Assembly (NCBI RefSeq): GCF_039545055.1 | Contig: NZ_BAABRP010000015.1 | Span: forward strand, 13,011 to 77,010 | Length of the DNA: 64,000 nt | Direction: 5' to 3' | Source: Deinococcus carri | Lineage (GTDB): Bacteria; Deinococcota; Deinococci; Deinococcales; Deinococcaceae | Part shown: in pieces, positions 15,136 to 25,619 of the stretch | Layout of the letters: every line of letters begins with the position of its first letter | Position numbering within the stretch: the stretch's first letter is position 1 | Notes under the pieces: generated by a model | Seen by the model: only the letters and a program-made list of their open reading frames with translations | What the model was told of the DNA's origin: nothing | Databases searched by the model: none | Made by a program: the position numbers and the translations under genes

Positions 15136-15758
15136 GGGACCTCCGGGGAACGCAGGCCCGCCAGCAGCATGTCCGCGTACCCCTCGGCCACGTCGCGCGG
15201 GGTGAGGCTCCCGGCGGGGCGGTACCAGGTGTAGGCCCAGTTCACCGCCGAGAGAATCAGGTTCGCGGCCATCTTCACGTCCAGATCGGGGCGGAAGGTG
15301 CCCTCCGCGATGCCCTGCGTCAGCAGGTCACGGTAAAAGGTGTCGATGGTGTCGCGCCAGGCGGTCACGCGGCCGTAGGCGGCGGGCGAGAGGTGCTTCC
15401 ACTCGTGAAAGAAGACGGTGGCGCTTTCCATGTTGTCGGCGATCACGCGGATGTGCCGCTGCATGGCCTCGCGCAGTTTCTGGTCGGCGGGCAGGGGCAG
15501 CTCGCGCAGGGTAAAGAGGGCCTCGTCGAACTGCTGCGCCGCGCTCTGCACGATCTCGACCAGCAGATCTTCCTTGCTGCTGATGTGCGCGTAGAGGCTG
15601 CCGCCCTGCATCCCCAGCTCCCCGGCCAGGTCGCGCATGCTGGTGGCGTGGTAGCCGCGCTCGGAAAAGAGGCGGCCCGCCACGTCGTAGATCTGCTCGC
15701 GGCGCGACCTGGCCGGCAGGTCGGCGGCGGTGTCGGGGGTGGGGGCAGGGTCCGTCAT
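15132..15758 (-). CDS. TetR/AcrR-family transcriptional regulator
   Basis: A 208-aa repressor. The N-terminal helix-turn-helix is canonical ([32 protein letters not shown] then [14 protein letters not shown]). The C-terminal half ([15 protein letters not shown]) resembles the KstR2/PaaR-like subgroup that often senses acyl-CoAs, so a link to lipid catabolism is plausible but unproven. It leads a two-gene unit with the small protein downstream. A TAGGCT box lies 30 nt upstream. Confidence 0.9.
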
Positions 15759-15874
15759 GGCGGGAAGGGCGCGTCGCGGCGTGGGGGCAGCCTAGCACGG
15801 GGGCAAAGCGAACGCCCGTTTGGCATGGGTGGACACCCGACCGCGCGGCCGGGCCGGGTGGTAGAACGGACAGC

Positions 15875-16963
15875 ATGACCCCCCAGACTCCCTTCCCGGC
15901 CCGGGTGCCGGACCTGAGCGGCGTGCGCGGTGCGGTGCGCGAGGTGCCCGCCTATCCCTTCACCCCCATCGACGTGCCCCACAAGCTCGACCAGAACGAG
16001 AATCCCTACGATTTTCCGGCCGACCTCAAGCGCCTGGCGACCGAGCGGATGCTGGCGCGTCCCTGGAACCGTTACCCCGACCTGCACGCCGAGACCCTGG
16101 CCGCCCGCATCGCCGCCTTCGAGGACTGGGACCCGGCGGGCGTGGTCCTGACGCCGGGTAGCAACCTGCTGATCAAGCTCCTGACCGAACTGGGCGGCAT
16201 CGGCCAGACCGTCCTGACCGTCAGCCCCACCTTCAGCGTGTACACCCTGGAGGCGCAGATGCTCGGCGCGAACCTGGTGCAGGTGCCGCTCAACCCCGAC
16301 TTCTCGCTGCCGGTGGAGGGCCTGAAGGCCGCCCTGCGGGACAACCCCCCCGGCGTGCTGTATGTCACGCAGCCCCACGCGCCCACCGGCTTCGTGGACG
16401 CCCAGGCCGCCGTGCGCGAGCTGGTAGAGGCCGCCGACGGCTGGGTGGTGGTGCTGGACGAGGCCTACTATCAGTACAGCGGCACCGACTCCCGCCCACT
16501 GGTGCGGGAGGGCGCGAACCGCCTGAGCCTGCGGACCTTCAGCAAGGCGTGGGGCCTGGCAGGCATTCGCCTGGGCTACGCGCTGACCAGCCCCACCCTG
16601 GCCGAGCATCTGCGGAAACTGGTTCCCGCCTTCAACATCGGCGTGCTGGCGGAAGCCGCCCTGGAGGTCGCGCTGGAGAACCCCGGCTACGTGCAGGAGC
16701 GCGCCCAGGAAGTCCGGCGCGAGCGGGGGCGCATCCAGGCCGCCCTGCAAGACCACCCGCTCTGGCAGGTGCTGCCCTCCCAGGCCAACTTCTACCTGCT
16801 CCGCACCCCCGACGCCGAGGCCGCCTACCGCCACCTCCTGGACCACGGCATCGTGGTGCGCCGCCAGGACCGGCTGCCGGGGCTGACCGGGTGCCTGCGC
16901 GTCGCGGTGGGCACCCCAGCGGAGAACGACGCGCTGATCGCGGCGGCGCGGGCGTTCCGGTAG
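15875..16963 (+). CDS. hisC: Histidinol-phosphate aminotransferase
   Basis: PLP-dependent aminotransferase of histidine synthesis (imidazole-acetol phosphate to histidinol phosphate), 362 aa. Seen: [12 protein letters not shown] substrate segment near residue 30, [17 protein letters not shown] (PLP-binding Asp) and the Schiff-base lysine in [14 protein letters not shown] at about residue 225. Other his genes are not in the window, as is common where the pathway is scattered. A related aromatic aminotransferase role cannot be excluded. A GTACGCGG repeat follows the stop. Confidence 0.88.
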   Translation: MTPQTPFPARVPDLSGVRGAVREVPAYPFTPIDVPHKLDQNENPYDFPADLKRLATERMLARPWNRYPDLHAETLAARIAAFEDWDPAGVVLTPGSNLLIKLLTELGGIGQTVLTVSPTFSVYTLEAQMLGANLVQVPLNPDFSLPVEGLKAALRDNPPGVLYVTQPHAPTGFVDAQAAVRELVEAADGWVVVLDEAYYQYSGTDSRPLVREGANRLSLRTFSKAWGLAGIRLGYALTSPTLAEHLRKLVPAFNIGVLAEAALEVALENPGYVQERAQEVRRERGRIQAALQDHPLWQVLPSQANFYLLRTPDAEAAYRHLLDHGIVVRRQDRLPGLTGCLRVAVGTPAENDALIAAARAFR

Positions 16964-16968
16964 GAGGG

Positions 16969-17075
16969 GGCGCGGTGCGCGGGAGGCGGTACGCGGTGAG
17001 GGTCGCCACACCGCGCGGGAAGCGGAGGCGCTAGCTTCCTTTTCCTGCGCCCCGCGCACCACGTACCGCCTCCCC
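16969..17075. repeat. Family C palindromic repeat, copy C2
   Basis: GGGAGGCGGTACG pairs with CGTACCGCCTCCC and GGTGCGCGGG with CCCGCGCACC, giving a long hairpin that fills the hisC-ykgJ gap and ends 2 nt before the next ATG. Confidence 0.75.
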
Positions 17076-17076
17076 C

Positions 17077-17370
17077 ATGGACCCCTTCACCCCACCCCCC
17101 GACTTCCCGCCCCGCTCCCCCCTCGTGAGGGGCTGCACGGCGTGCGGGGCGTGCTGCTCGGCCCCCGACATTCACGCGCTCGGCAAGCCGCTGGGGGTGC
17201 CCTGTGTCCATCTCGGCCCCGACTGCCTGTGCGGCATCTACGCGGCCCGGCCCGCCGTCTGCCGGAATTACCAGCCTGACTGGGTCTGCGGTGAGGTCGC
17301 GCCCCTGCCCACGCTGGAGGCGCGGGTGCGGCGGTTTCTGGAGATTTACGGGCTGGAGGGGGAGGCGTAA
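17077..17370 (+). CDS. YkgJ-family cysteine cluster protein
   Basis: A 97-aa protein with the family's metal-binding cysteine pattern: GCTACGACCSAP, GVPCVHLGPDCLCGIYAARPAVCRNY and WVCGE. The cluster probably binds zinc or an Fe-S centre; no function is established for the family. The ATG at 17077 abuts a palindromic repeat and has no clear Shine-Dalgarno. Its TAA stop is the left target duplication of miniature element A1. Confidence 0.85.
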   Translation: MDPFTPPPDFPPRSPLVRGCTACGACCSAPDIHALGKPLGVPCVHLGPDCLCGIYAARPAVCRNYQPDWVCGEVAPLPTLEARVRRFLEIYGLEGEA

Positions 17371-17503
17371 TACTGATTCCGATTGAAGGGTGTTGAAAAC
17401 ACCCGGAAATCCGACCAGAGGGAGAAGGAACAAGGGCGGATTTCGGGAGATGGATGAACAGGCGGTGCCCTCCCGACTGTTCAGGAATTGGACAGAATCC
17501 GTA
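17371..17503. mobile_element. Family A miniature element, copy A1 (133 bp)
   Basis: Ends TACTGATTCCG and GAATCCGTA, flanked by TAA on both sides (17368-17370, the stop codon of the ykgJ-like gene, and 17504-17506). Almost identical to copy A2. Hairpins: GGGTGTT/AACACCC, GAAATCCG/CGGATTTC, TGAACAG/CTGTTCA. Confidence 0.85.
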
Positions 17504-17589
17504 TAACAGCAGGGCAAGCTGGCACTTGCCACCCCCCCCTGCTGCACGCTCTCCCCACGACCGACAACTCACAACCCACAACCAGTAAA

Positions 17590-17632
17590 GCGCGTGGCCT
17601 GCGTGGGGAAACCCCCTCCACAGGCCACGCGC
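17590..17632. terminator. Hairpin terminator of the acyl-ACP desaturase gene
   Basis: Perfect 12-bp arms GCGCGTGGCCTG and CAGGCCACGCGC; on the minus strand the hairpin is followed by TTTACT. Confidence 0.65.
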
Positions 17633-17649
17633 CACAGGCGGCTGATCAA

Positions 17650-18744
<1,095 letters not shown>

Positions 18745-18903
18745 CAGGGGCCTCCTTGCCGCCCGCCGGGAGTGATGCAGGGTGGGGGACGGTATGCCCC
18801 TAGACTAGTGCGCCGCGTCTGACTGCGGCATGAACAGGGACGCGGTACAAGTCATCAAAGCTCCATCGTTGGGCGTGAGAGGCCGGCGGCCTGTGGTCCG
18901 GGG

Positions 18904-18909
18904 TACAGT
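18904..18909 (+). promoter_or_regulatory. -10 box TACAGT of a leaderless start
   Basis: TACAGT ends 6 nt before the ATG of the small membrane protein, with no Shine-Dalgarno. Confidence 0.5.
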
Positions 18910-18915
18910 CATCCC

Positions 18916-19095
18916 ATGACCGGAAAACCCCGCCGCTCCTTTCCCTGGCTCGTCCTGTTCGCCCTGGCCTGTGCAGGGCTGGGGCTGGCGAGCCGGGCCT
19001 ACGGCTGGGGCCTGGGCGGCTGGCCCACGGCGGCCTGGATCGTGCTGCCGGCTGTGGCCGGGGTGGTCTGGGGGCTGTTCAGAAAGGCCGACTGA
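18916..19095 (+). CDS. Small two-helix membrane protein (59 aa)
   Basis: A short gene easily missed by length cutoffs. MTGKPRRSFPW is followed by one hydrophobic helix (LVLFALACAGLGLAS), a Gly/Trp turn and a second helix (AAWIVLPAVAGVVWGLF) ending RKAD. The positive charges at both ends suggest both termini lie in the cytoplasm. Its leaderless promoter supports it. Its TGA stop is the left target duplication of element A3. Function unknown. Confidence 0.6.
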   Translation: MTGKPRRSFPWLVLFALACAGLGLASRAYGWGLGGWPTAAWIVLPAVAGVVWGLFRKAD

Positions 19096-19226
19096 TACGA
19101 ATTCCGGTTGAACAGTGACAAAAACTGTTCAACCGAGCAGAGCGAGGAGGAACCCAACGATTGCCGGGAAAGGAGTTATCGAAGCGGCGCTTTCCCGATT
19201 TGATAACGGATTGGACGGCAACCGTA
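19096..19226. mobile_element. Family A miniature element, variant copy A3 (131 bp)
   Basis: Ends TACGAATTCCGGTTG and CGGCAACCGTA, flanked by TGA on both sides (19093-19095, a stop codon, and 19227-19229). Interior hairpin GGTTGAACAGT/ACTGTTCAACC. Same ends and size as A1, A2 and A4, but different interior sequence. Confidence 0.75.
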
Positions 19227-19247
19227 TGACGCCCGGCGGCCACCCGC

Positions 19248-19253
19248 TAGACT
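19248..19253 (+). promoter_or_regulatory. -10 box TAGACT of a leaderless start
   Basis: TAGACT ends 7 nt before the peroxiredoxin ATG. It lies just downstream of element A3. Confidence 0.55.
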
Positions 19254-19260
19254 GCCGACC

Positions 19261-19719
19261 ATGAGCCTTCTCGGTCAGCCCGCGCCCGATTTCACGCTGC
19301 CCTCCACGCTGGGCCAGCCGGTCACGCTCAGCAGTTATCGGGGTCAGAAGCACGTGGTGCTGGTGTTCTATCCGCTGGACTTCAGCCCGGTCTGCTCCAT
19401 GCAGCTGCCCGAGTATTCCGGCCGTCAGGACGACTTCGCGGATGCCGGGGCGGTGGTGCTGGGCGTGAACCGCGACAGCGTGTACGCGCACAAGGCCTGG
19501 GCCGCCGAGTACGGTATCGAGGTGCCGCTGCTGGCCGATATGAATCTGGAGGTCGCCCGGCAGTACGGCGTGGCGCTGGACGAGCGCGGCATCAGCGGGC
19601 GGGCAGTGTTCCTGATTGACCGGGGCGGTGTGGTGCGCTTCGAGCATGTGGAAGCCCAGACCGGGGAGTACACCGTGCGGCCCGAGGTGGTGCTGGCAAA
19701 AATCCGGGAACTGGCGTGA
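19261..19719 (+). CDS. Peroxiredoxin (AhpC/TSA fold, Bcp/AhpE-like)
   Basis: A 152-aa thiol peroxidase that reduces peroxides. The peroxidatic cysteine is in YPLDFSPVCSMQLPEY (PxxxT/SxxC motif; Cys near residue 45). No second conserved cysteine is seen, so it looks like a 1-Cys enzyme. GQPAPDFTLPSTLGQPVTLSSY is the usual opening. Leaderless promoter. The HIT gene starts inside its stop codon (GTGA), so the pair is one unit, which fits an oxidative-stress role in this lineage. Confidence 0.9.
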   Translation: MSLLGQPAPDFTLPSTLGQPVTLSSYRGQKHVVLVFYPLDFSPVCSMQLPEYSGRQDDFADAGAVVLGVNRDSVYAHKAWAAEYGIEVPLLADMNLEVARQYGVALDERGISGRAVFLIDRGGVVRFEHVEAQTGEYTVRPEVVLAKIRELA

Positions 19720-20129
19720 AGGACTGTATCTTCTGCGCCATCGTCGCCGGGGAGGCCGAGGCGAGCCGGGTGGCGGAGAACGAGCTGTGTGTAGCTTTTC
19801 TGACCATAGGCCCCTTCAACACGGGGCATACGTTGGTCGTTCCCAAGCGCCATGCCGTCACCTTCACGGATCTCACGACGCAGGAGGCGGGCGCAATGGC
19901 CGAGTTGGGACAGCAGGTGGCCCAGGCTCTCCAGGCCAGCGGTCTGCCCTGCGAGGGCCTGAATCTGTGGATGGCGAACGGTGAGGTGGCCGGGCAGGAC
20001 GTGTTTCACGCGCATCTGCATGTCATCCCCAGGCGGGAAGGCGATTCCCTGAAGATGCAGGTGCAGTGGACGCATCCCCCCCGCGCCGAACTGGATGCAG
20101 TGGCGGCGAGGCTGCGCGCGGCGTTGTAG
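19716..20129 (+). CDS. HIT-family (histidine triad) nucleotide hydrolase/transferase
   Basis: A 137-aa HIT protein with the triad FHAHLHVIPR near residue 98 and the opening CIFCAIVAGE, typical of Hint/Fhit-type nucleotide-binding enzymes. It probably cleaves nucleoside phosphoramidates or dinucleoside polyphosphates; the exact substrate is unknown. GTG start overlapping the peroxiredoxin TGA. The spacing of two Cys (residues 4 and 7) is that of Hint-like zinc sites, but the partner His residues are unclear. Confidence 0.9.
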   Translation: MKDCIFCAIVAGEAEASRVAENELCVAFLTIGPFNTGHTLVVPKRHAVTFTDLTTQEAGAMAELGQQVAQALQASGLPCEGLNLWMANGEVAGQDVFHAHLHVIPRREGDSLKMQVQWTHPPRAELDAVAARLRAAL

Positions 20130-20178
20130 CCCTTCCCACTGCGCCACTCGGCGGATGCATCCTCACCCCCGGCTGGCC

Positions 20179-20184
20179 TAGCCT
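20179..20184 (+). promoter_or_regulatory. -10 box TAGCCT of a leaderless start
   Basis: TAGCCT ends 6 nt before the ATG of the first ABC exporter gene. Confidence 0.5.
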
Positions 20185-20190
20185 GGGGGA

Positions 20191-21987
20191 ATGCCGGACG
20201 CTGCCTCCTCCCCCTCCGCCTCAGGTCCGCCCGCCCGCTCCCAGACGGGCCGGGTGCTGCGTGACTACCTCGGGCCGCTGAAGTGGCAGGTGGTGGCGCT
20301 GGCCGCGCTGCTGCTGACCGGGACCGGCCTGAACCTGCTGCTGCCGCAACTGCTGCGGCGCTTCGTGGACAACGCCAAGCTGGGCGGGGGCGCGGACGTG
20401 GGGCTGCTGGCGCGGCTGGCTGGCCTGTACATCCTGTTCGCGGTGGGTGTGCAGTTGCTGACGGCCGGGGCGACCTATGTGGGCGCGCGGGTGGGCTGGA
20501 CCGCCACCAACCGCCTGCGCGCCGACCTGATGCGGCACCTGCTGTCGCTGGATATGCGCGAACACAAGGAGCGCACGCCCGGCGAGATGATCGAGCGCAT
20601 CGACGGCGACGTGACCGCCCTGAGCAACTTCTTCTCACAGTTCGCGGTGCGCGTGTTCGGCGCGGCGCTGCTGCTGACCGGCGCGGTCGTGATGTTCTAC
20701 CTGACCGACTGGCGGGTGGGCGTGGGCATCACCTTTTTCGTGGTCGTGACGCTGGTCGCCATGAATCAGGTGCGGAAAAAGGGCGTGGAACCCACCCGCC
20801 TGGAACGCGAGAGCAGCGCCAAACTGTTCGGCTACGTGGAGGAACGCCTCGCGGGCCTGGACGACGTGCGCTCGCTGGGGGCCGGGGAACACCACCTGCG
20901 CGGCTTTCTTCGCGTGCAGCGGGACTTTTTCCAGCGCAGCACCTTTTCCTGGCGGCGGCGCAGCGTGGTGTGGCAGCTCAGCATGGCGCTGTTTGCCGCC
21001 GGGTACGTGGGCGTTCTGGGCGCGGCGGTGGGGTTGTACGCGGCGGGTGCCATTAGCCTGGGCACCGCCTTTTTGCTCTACCAGTACATGAACATGGTGG
21101 AAGAACCCATCGACCAGCTCACGCAGCAGCTTCAGGACTTGCAAAAGGCCGGGGCCAGCCTGGGCCGCGTCGGGGAACTGCTGGCCCTGCGCTCGGAGTT
21201 GCAGGAGGGAACGCGCGAACTGCCCCAGGGGCCGCTCGACTTGCGCTTCGAGAACGTCAGCTTCAGCTACGCGCCCGAAGACCCCAGCGTGCGCGGCGTG
21301 CTGCACGACGTGAGTTTCCACCTTCCCGCCGGGCAGACGGTCGGCCTGCTGGGGCGCACCGGCAGCGGCAAGACCACCCTCACGCGGCTGGTGTCTCGGC
21401 TGTACGACCCCACCACGGGAAGCGTGCGGCTGGGCGGCATGGACACCCACGACGTGCGGCTGCATAGCCTCAGAACGCGGGTGGCGGTCGTCACCCAGGA
21501 CGTGCAACTGTTCCAGGCCAGCGTGCGCGACAACCTCTCCTTTTTCGACGAGTCGGTGACCGACGCCGAGGTGGAGGCCGCGCTGCACGAGGTCGGCCTG
21601 GGCACCTGGCTTTCCCGGCTGGAGCAGGGCGTGCGGACGCCGCTGCCCACCGGGAGCCTCAGCGCGGGGCAGGCGCAACTGCTCGCCTTCGCGCGCGTGC
21701 TGCTGCGCGACCCCGCCGTGGTCATCCTGGACGAACCCAGCAGCCGCCTCGACCCCGCCACCGAGGCCCAGCTCACCCAGGCCATGACCCGCCTGCTGAC
21801 CGGGCGCACCGCCATCGTCATCGCGCACCGCCTGGACACCGTGGCCCGCGCCGACCGCATCCTGGTGCTGGGTGAAGGCCAGGTGCTGGAGGACGGCCCC
21901 CGCGCCGCCCTTGCCCGCGACCCGCGCAGCCACTACGCCGAGCTGCTGCGGGCGGGGACGCTGGCGGAAGAGGGGGTGCTGGCGTGA
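20191..21987 (+). CDS. ABC exporter half-transporter, subunit 1 (degenerate signature)
   Basis: A 598-aa membrane-ATPase half transporter. Six helices occupy about residues 25-320. The ATPase has Walker A LGRTGSGKTTL, a signature written LSAGQ instead of LSGGQ, Walker B VVILDEPSS with the catalytic Glu, and H-loop IAHRLDT. The next gene encodes the partner. By the rule known for heterodimeric exporters, its weak signature pairs with the partner's weak ATP site, leaving one active site. Substrate (lipid or drug) unknown. Confidence 0.9.
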   Translation: MPDAASSPSASGPPARSQTGRVLRDYLGPLKWQVVALAALLLTGTGLNLLLPQLLRRFVDNAKLGGGADVGLLARLAGLYILFAVGVQLLTAGATYVGARVGWTATNRLRADLMRHLLSLDMREHKERTPGEMIERIDGDVTALSNFFSQFAVRVFGAALLLTGAVVMFYLTDWRVGVGITFFVVVTLVAMNQVRKKGVEPTRLERESSAKLFGYVEERLAGLDDVRSLGAGEHHLRGFLRVQRDFFQRSTFSWRRRSVVWQLSMALFAAGYVGVLGAAVGLYAAGAISLGTAFLLYQYMNMVEEPIDQLTQQLQDLQKAGASLGRVGELLALRSELQEGTRELPQGPLDLRFENVSFSYAPEDPSVRGVLHDVSFHLPAGQTVGLLGRTGSGKTTLTRLVSRLYDPTTGSVRLGGMDTHDVRLHSLRTRVAVVTQDVQLFQASVRDNLSFFDESVTDAEVEAALHEVGLGTWLSRLEQGVRTPLPTGSLSAGQAQLLAFARVLLRDPAVVILDEPSSRLDPATEAQLTQAMTRLLTGRTAIVIAHRLDTVARADRILVLGEGQVLEDGPRAALARDPRSHYAELLRAGTLAEEGVLA

Positions 21988-22086
21988 GGGTGCGCGGTTG
22001 GCGGTACGCGGTACGCGGTGGCTTCCGCACCAGCAACGGCTTTTGCCCTCTTTTCCCGCGCACCGCGCACTGCGTCCCGCGCACCC
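21988..22086. repeat. Family C palindromic repeat, copy C3
   Basis: GCGGTACGCGGTACGCGGTG on the left faces CCCGCGCACCGCGCACTGCG on the right, with a CTTTTGCCCTCTTTT loop. It fills the gap between the two exporter genes. Confidence 0.75.
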
Positions 22087-22099
22087 CCCGGAGCCACCC

Positions 22100-23920
22100 A
22101 TGACCACCACCTCTCCCTCCCCCCAGGACCGCACCTTCGCCCTCTCCCGGCGGCTCTTTGCCTACAACCCGTGGCTCTTTGCCTTCAACCTGCTGATGTG
22201 GGGGATGGTTCACGCCGCGCCCGCGCTGCTGACGCTGGCCGTGAGCGGCGTGTTCGGGCGGCTGGAGGAGGCCGACAAGTTGCGGCTGGCGGGGCAGCCC
22301 ATCGACCCGCTGATTGCGGCGGCCTGGGTGTCGGTGGGGTGGTTCGCGTTCGTGCGGGTGAGCCGCTTCGGCATTTTCTACGGGGCGTTCCGGGCGTGGA
22401 TTGAGCTGTGGTACACGTTGGACGCGCTGGTGCGGCGCAACCTGCTGGGCTACCTGCTGACCGCCCGAGGCTCGCGCCGCCTGCCCGACACGCCCGCCGA
22501 GGCGGTCAGCCGCTTCCGGGACGATGTGGAGGACGTGGCCGGGTACACCGAGGTCTGGGTGGACGGCGCGGGCTTCGTCGTGTACTGCGTCCTGGCGATT
22601 GCGATGATGGCTCGGGTGGACCCGGTCATCACGCTGCTGGTGTGCGCGCCGCTGCTGCTGATGGTGGTGTTCGTGCAGCGCCTCTCGCCCCGGATTCGCA
22701 CCTACCGCCGCCGCATGCGCGAGGCCACCGCCCGCGTGACCGACTTTATCGGGGAAACCTTCGGGGCCGTGAGCGCCGTGAAGCTGGCGGCCCGTGAACC
22801 TCAGATGGTGGCGCATCTGGCCGCGCTGGGCGAGGTGCGCCGCCACTCGGCCCTGCGCGACGTGCTGCTGACCGAGCTGATTCGCGGCGTGAACACCAAC
22901 ATGGTGAACCTCGCGGTGGGGCTGGTGCTGCTGCTGGGTGCGAACCGGGTGCGCGGCGGGCAGATGGACGTGGCCGACTTCGTGCTGTTCATCGGCCTGC
23001 TGCCGCGCCTGACCGGGAGCATGGGCTTTTTCGGGGACGCGATTGCCCGCCACCGCCGCACCGGGGTGAGTTACGACCGCATGGAAAGGCTTCTCCAGGA
23101 CGCCCCAGCCGGAACCGTCGTCGCGCACCACCCCGTCCACCTGTACGGCGAGTCGCCCGCCGAGGTCGTCATGCCGCAGGCCGAACCGCTGGAAGAACTG
23201 CGCGTGGAGGGCCTGAGCGCCCGTCATCCCAGCGGGGCGGGGGTCACCGACATCAGCTTCCGTCTGCGCCGAGGCGAGCTCGTGGTGGTGACCGGGCGCA
23301 TCGGCAGCGGCAAGACCACGCTGCTGCGCGCGCTGCTGGGGCTGATGCCGCGTGACAGCGCCGAAGGGCAGGGGGGACGCATCTTCTGGAACGGCACGGA
23401 GGTCAGCGACCCCGCTTCCTTCTTCGTGCCGCCCCGCAGCGCGTACACGGCGCAGCTTCCCAGCCTCTTTTCCGACACCCTGCGCGAGAACGTGCTGAGC
23501 GGCAGCGACCCCGCGCGCCTCGACCGTGCCGTGCGCCTCGCCGTGCTGGAACCCGACCTCGCGCAGCTCTCGGCGGGGCTGGACACGCCGGTGGGGGCGC
23601 GGGGTGTGAAGCTCTCGGGCGGGCAGGTGCAGCGCACGGCGGTCGCCCGCATGCTGGCCCGCGACGCCGACCTGCTGGTCTTCGACGACGTATCGAGCGC
23701 CCTGGACGCCCGCACCGAGGCCCTGCTGTGGGATGGCCTCTTCCGCGAAACGGACGCCACCTGCCTGGTCGTCTCCCACCGCCGCGCTGCCCTCACGCGG
23801 GCCGACTGCATCCTGCTGCTGGAGGACGGGCGGCTGACGGGCGAGGGGACGCTGGAGGAGCTGCTTTCACGCAGCGAGGAAATGCGGGCGCTGTGGGCGG
23901 AGGACGTGCAGGGCGAGTGA
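22100..23920 (+). CDS. ABC exporter half-transporter, subunit 2 (degenerate catalytic site)
   Basis: A 606-aa partner of subunit 1. The membrane domain is at about residues 20-320. The ATPase has Walker A TGRIGSGKTTL, an intact signature LSGGQVQRTAVA, and Walker B LLVFDDVSS, where Asp replaces the catalytic Glu; the H-loop is VVSHRR. This is the complementary half of an asymmetric heterodimer. ATG 22100 was chosen because the longer open frame reads through a repeat. Its TGA stop is the left target duplication of element A2. Confidence 0.9.
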   Translation: MTTTSPSPQDRTFALSRRLFAYNPWLFAFNLLMWGMVHAAPALLTLAVSGVFGRLEEADKLRLAGQPIDPLIAAAWVSVGWFAFVRVSRFGIFYGAFRAWIELWYTLDALVRRNLLGYLLTARGSRRLPDTPAEAVSRFRDDVEDVAGYTEVWVDGAGFVVYCVLAIAMMARVDPVITLLVCAPLLLMVVFVQRLSPRIRTYRRRMREATARVTDFIGETFGAVSAVKLAAREPQMVAHLAALGEVRRHSALRDVLLTELIRGVNTNMVNLAVGLVLLLGANRVRGGQMDVADFVLFIGLLPRLTGSMGFFGDAIARHRRTGVSYDRMERLLQDAPAGTVVAHHPVHLYGESPAEVVMPQAEPLEELRVEGLSARHPSGAGVTDISFRLRRGELVVVTGRIGSGKTTLLRALLGLMPRDSAEGQGGRIFWNGTEVSDPASFFVPPRSAYTAQLPSLFSDTLRENVLSGSDPARLDRAVRLAVLEPDLAQLSAGLDTPVGARGVKLSGGQVQRTAVARMLARDADLLVFDDVSSALDARTEALLWDGLFRETDATCLVVSHRRAALTRADCILLLEDGRLTGEGTLEELLSRSEEMRALWAEDVQGE

Positions 23921-24053
23921 GACGGATTCCGATTGAAGGGTGTTGAAAACACCCGGAAATCCGACCAGAGGGAGAAGGAACAAGGGCGGATTTCGGGAGA
24001 TGGATGAACAGGCGGTGCCCTCCCGACTGTTCAGGAATTGGACGGAATCCGTA
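23921..24053. mobile_element. Family A miniature element, copy A2 (133 bp)
   Basis: Ends GACGGATTCCG and CGGAATCCGTA, flanked by TGA on both sides (23918-23920, stop codon of the ABC gene, and 24054-24056). It differs from A1 at only a few terminal positions. Three internal hairpins as in A1. Confidence 0.85.
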
Positions 24054-24056
24054 TGA

Positions 24057-24128
24057 GACGGACTCCGTCCAGTCCGTTATCGCTTCGAGAATGCCTTTCC
24101 CGGCAACCCTCCTCCCCCGGAATCCGCC
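24057..24128. mobile_element. Family A element, internally deleted copy A5 (72 bp)
   Basis: Starts GACGGACTCCG right after the TGA that ends A2 and ends CGGAATCCGCC right before the stop codon of the minus-strand lipoprotein gene. Its interior (CCGTTATC, CCTTTCCCGGCAA) matches the reverse complement of A3. The outer 3-mers are TGA and TCA, not a direct duplication. Confidence 0.6.
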
Positions 24129-24560
24129 TCAGTTCGGGGGCGTGGCGGTGAAGGTTCCGGCAGCACTCAGCCCGCTTGCGCCGACACTGGTCCACGTGCC
24201 GGTCAGCTTGCCCCCCACCACCGTGCCGGAGAGGGTCACGCTCCCGACGTAGTTGCCCCACCCAGAGCTGGTGAAGGTGAACCGGTCGCCACTCACGGAG
24301 CCGTTCACCCGGCCGAACGGTTCGTAGACGTTCACGGGATTCGAGAGGTCGGGGGCAATCTCGGCCTGCCCGTTCAGCGCATTGCCCCGCTGCGTGAGGC
24401 GGAAGCGGAAGACCTGGACCGGGAGGACCGCCGCCGGGCCTGCCAGCGTCGCCACCCATGTTCCGCTCACGTCGATGGTGGGCGCGGCCAGGGGAGGCGG
24501 GGTGCCGCCACAGGCCGAGAGGCCGAGGGCCAGTGCCGGAAGCAGCATGATTTTTTTCAT
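24129..24560 (-). CDS. Putative lipoprotein of unknown function
   Basis: A 143-aa lipoprotein with signal peptide MKKIMLLPALALGL and lipobox LSAC, so Cys17 is the lipidation site. The mature domain is a repeated beta structure (VSGTWVATL, NGSVSGDRFTFTSSGW, LSGTVVGGKLTGTWTS), suggesting a small beta-barrel or lipocalin-like fold. TAGGCT 5 nt upstream indicates a leaderless start. The stop codon abuts a miniature element. No family assigned. Confidence 0.75.
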   Translation of the reverse strand: MKKIMLLPALALGLSACGGTPPPLAAPTIDVSGTWVATLAGPAAVLPVQVFRFRLTQRGNALNGQAEIAPDLSNPVNVYEPFGRVNGSVSGDRFTFTSSGWGNYVGSVTLSGTVVGGKLTGTWTSVGASGLSAAGTFTATPPN

Positions 24561-24565
24561 GCCCC

Positions 24566-24571
24566 AGCCTA
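24566..24571 (-). promoter_or_regulatory. -10 box TAGGCT of a leaderless start
   Basis: TAGGCT on the minus strand, 5 nt before the lipoprotein ATG. Confidence 0.5.
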
Positions 24572-24608
24572 CTCCGCCTGCCGCGCCGCCCCGGGTCATG
24601 ACTCTTAA

Positions 24609-24624
24609 ACTTGACTTCTCAAGT
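24609..24624. promoter_or_regulatory. Palindrome over a TTGACT box upstream of the iron/heme uptake operon
   Basis: ACTTGA-CTTC-TCAAGT, a perfect 6-bp inverted repeat with a 4-bp spacer, lies about 100 nt upstream of the binding-protein gene and covers a TTGACT -35-like hexamer. The region is AT-rich compared with its surroundings. A metalloregulator operator is the natural guess; it does not match the Fur consensus. Confidence 0.45.
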
Positions 24625-24722
24625 CGGATTAAGCAGGATGGGCGCGACAGTCGATGGCGTGTCCGGCCCGAGTGCGGCCAGGACAGCGTTCTTTTTTGCC
24701 CCTTTCCCCCCTGGAGCTTCCG

Positions 24723-25615
<893 letters not shown>

Positions 25616-25619
<4 letters not shown>

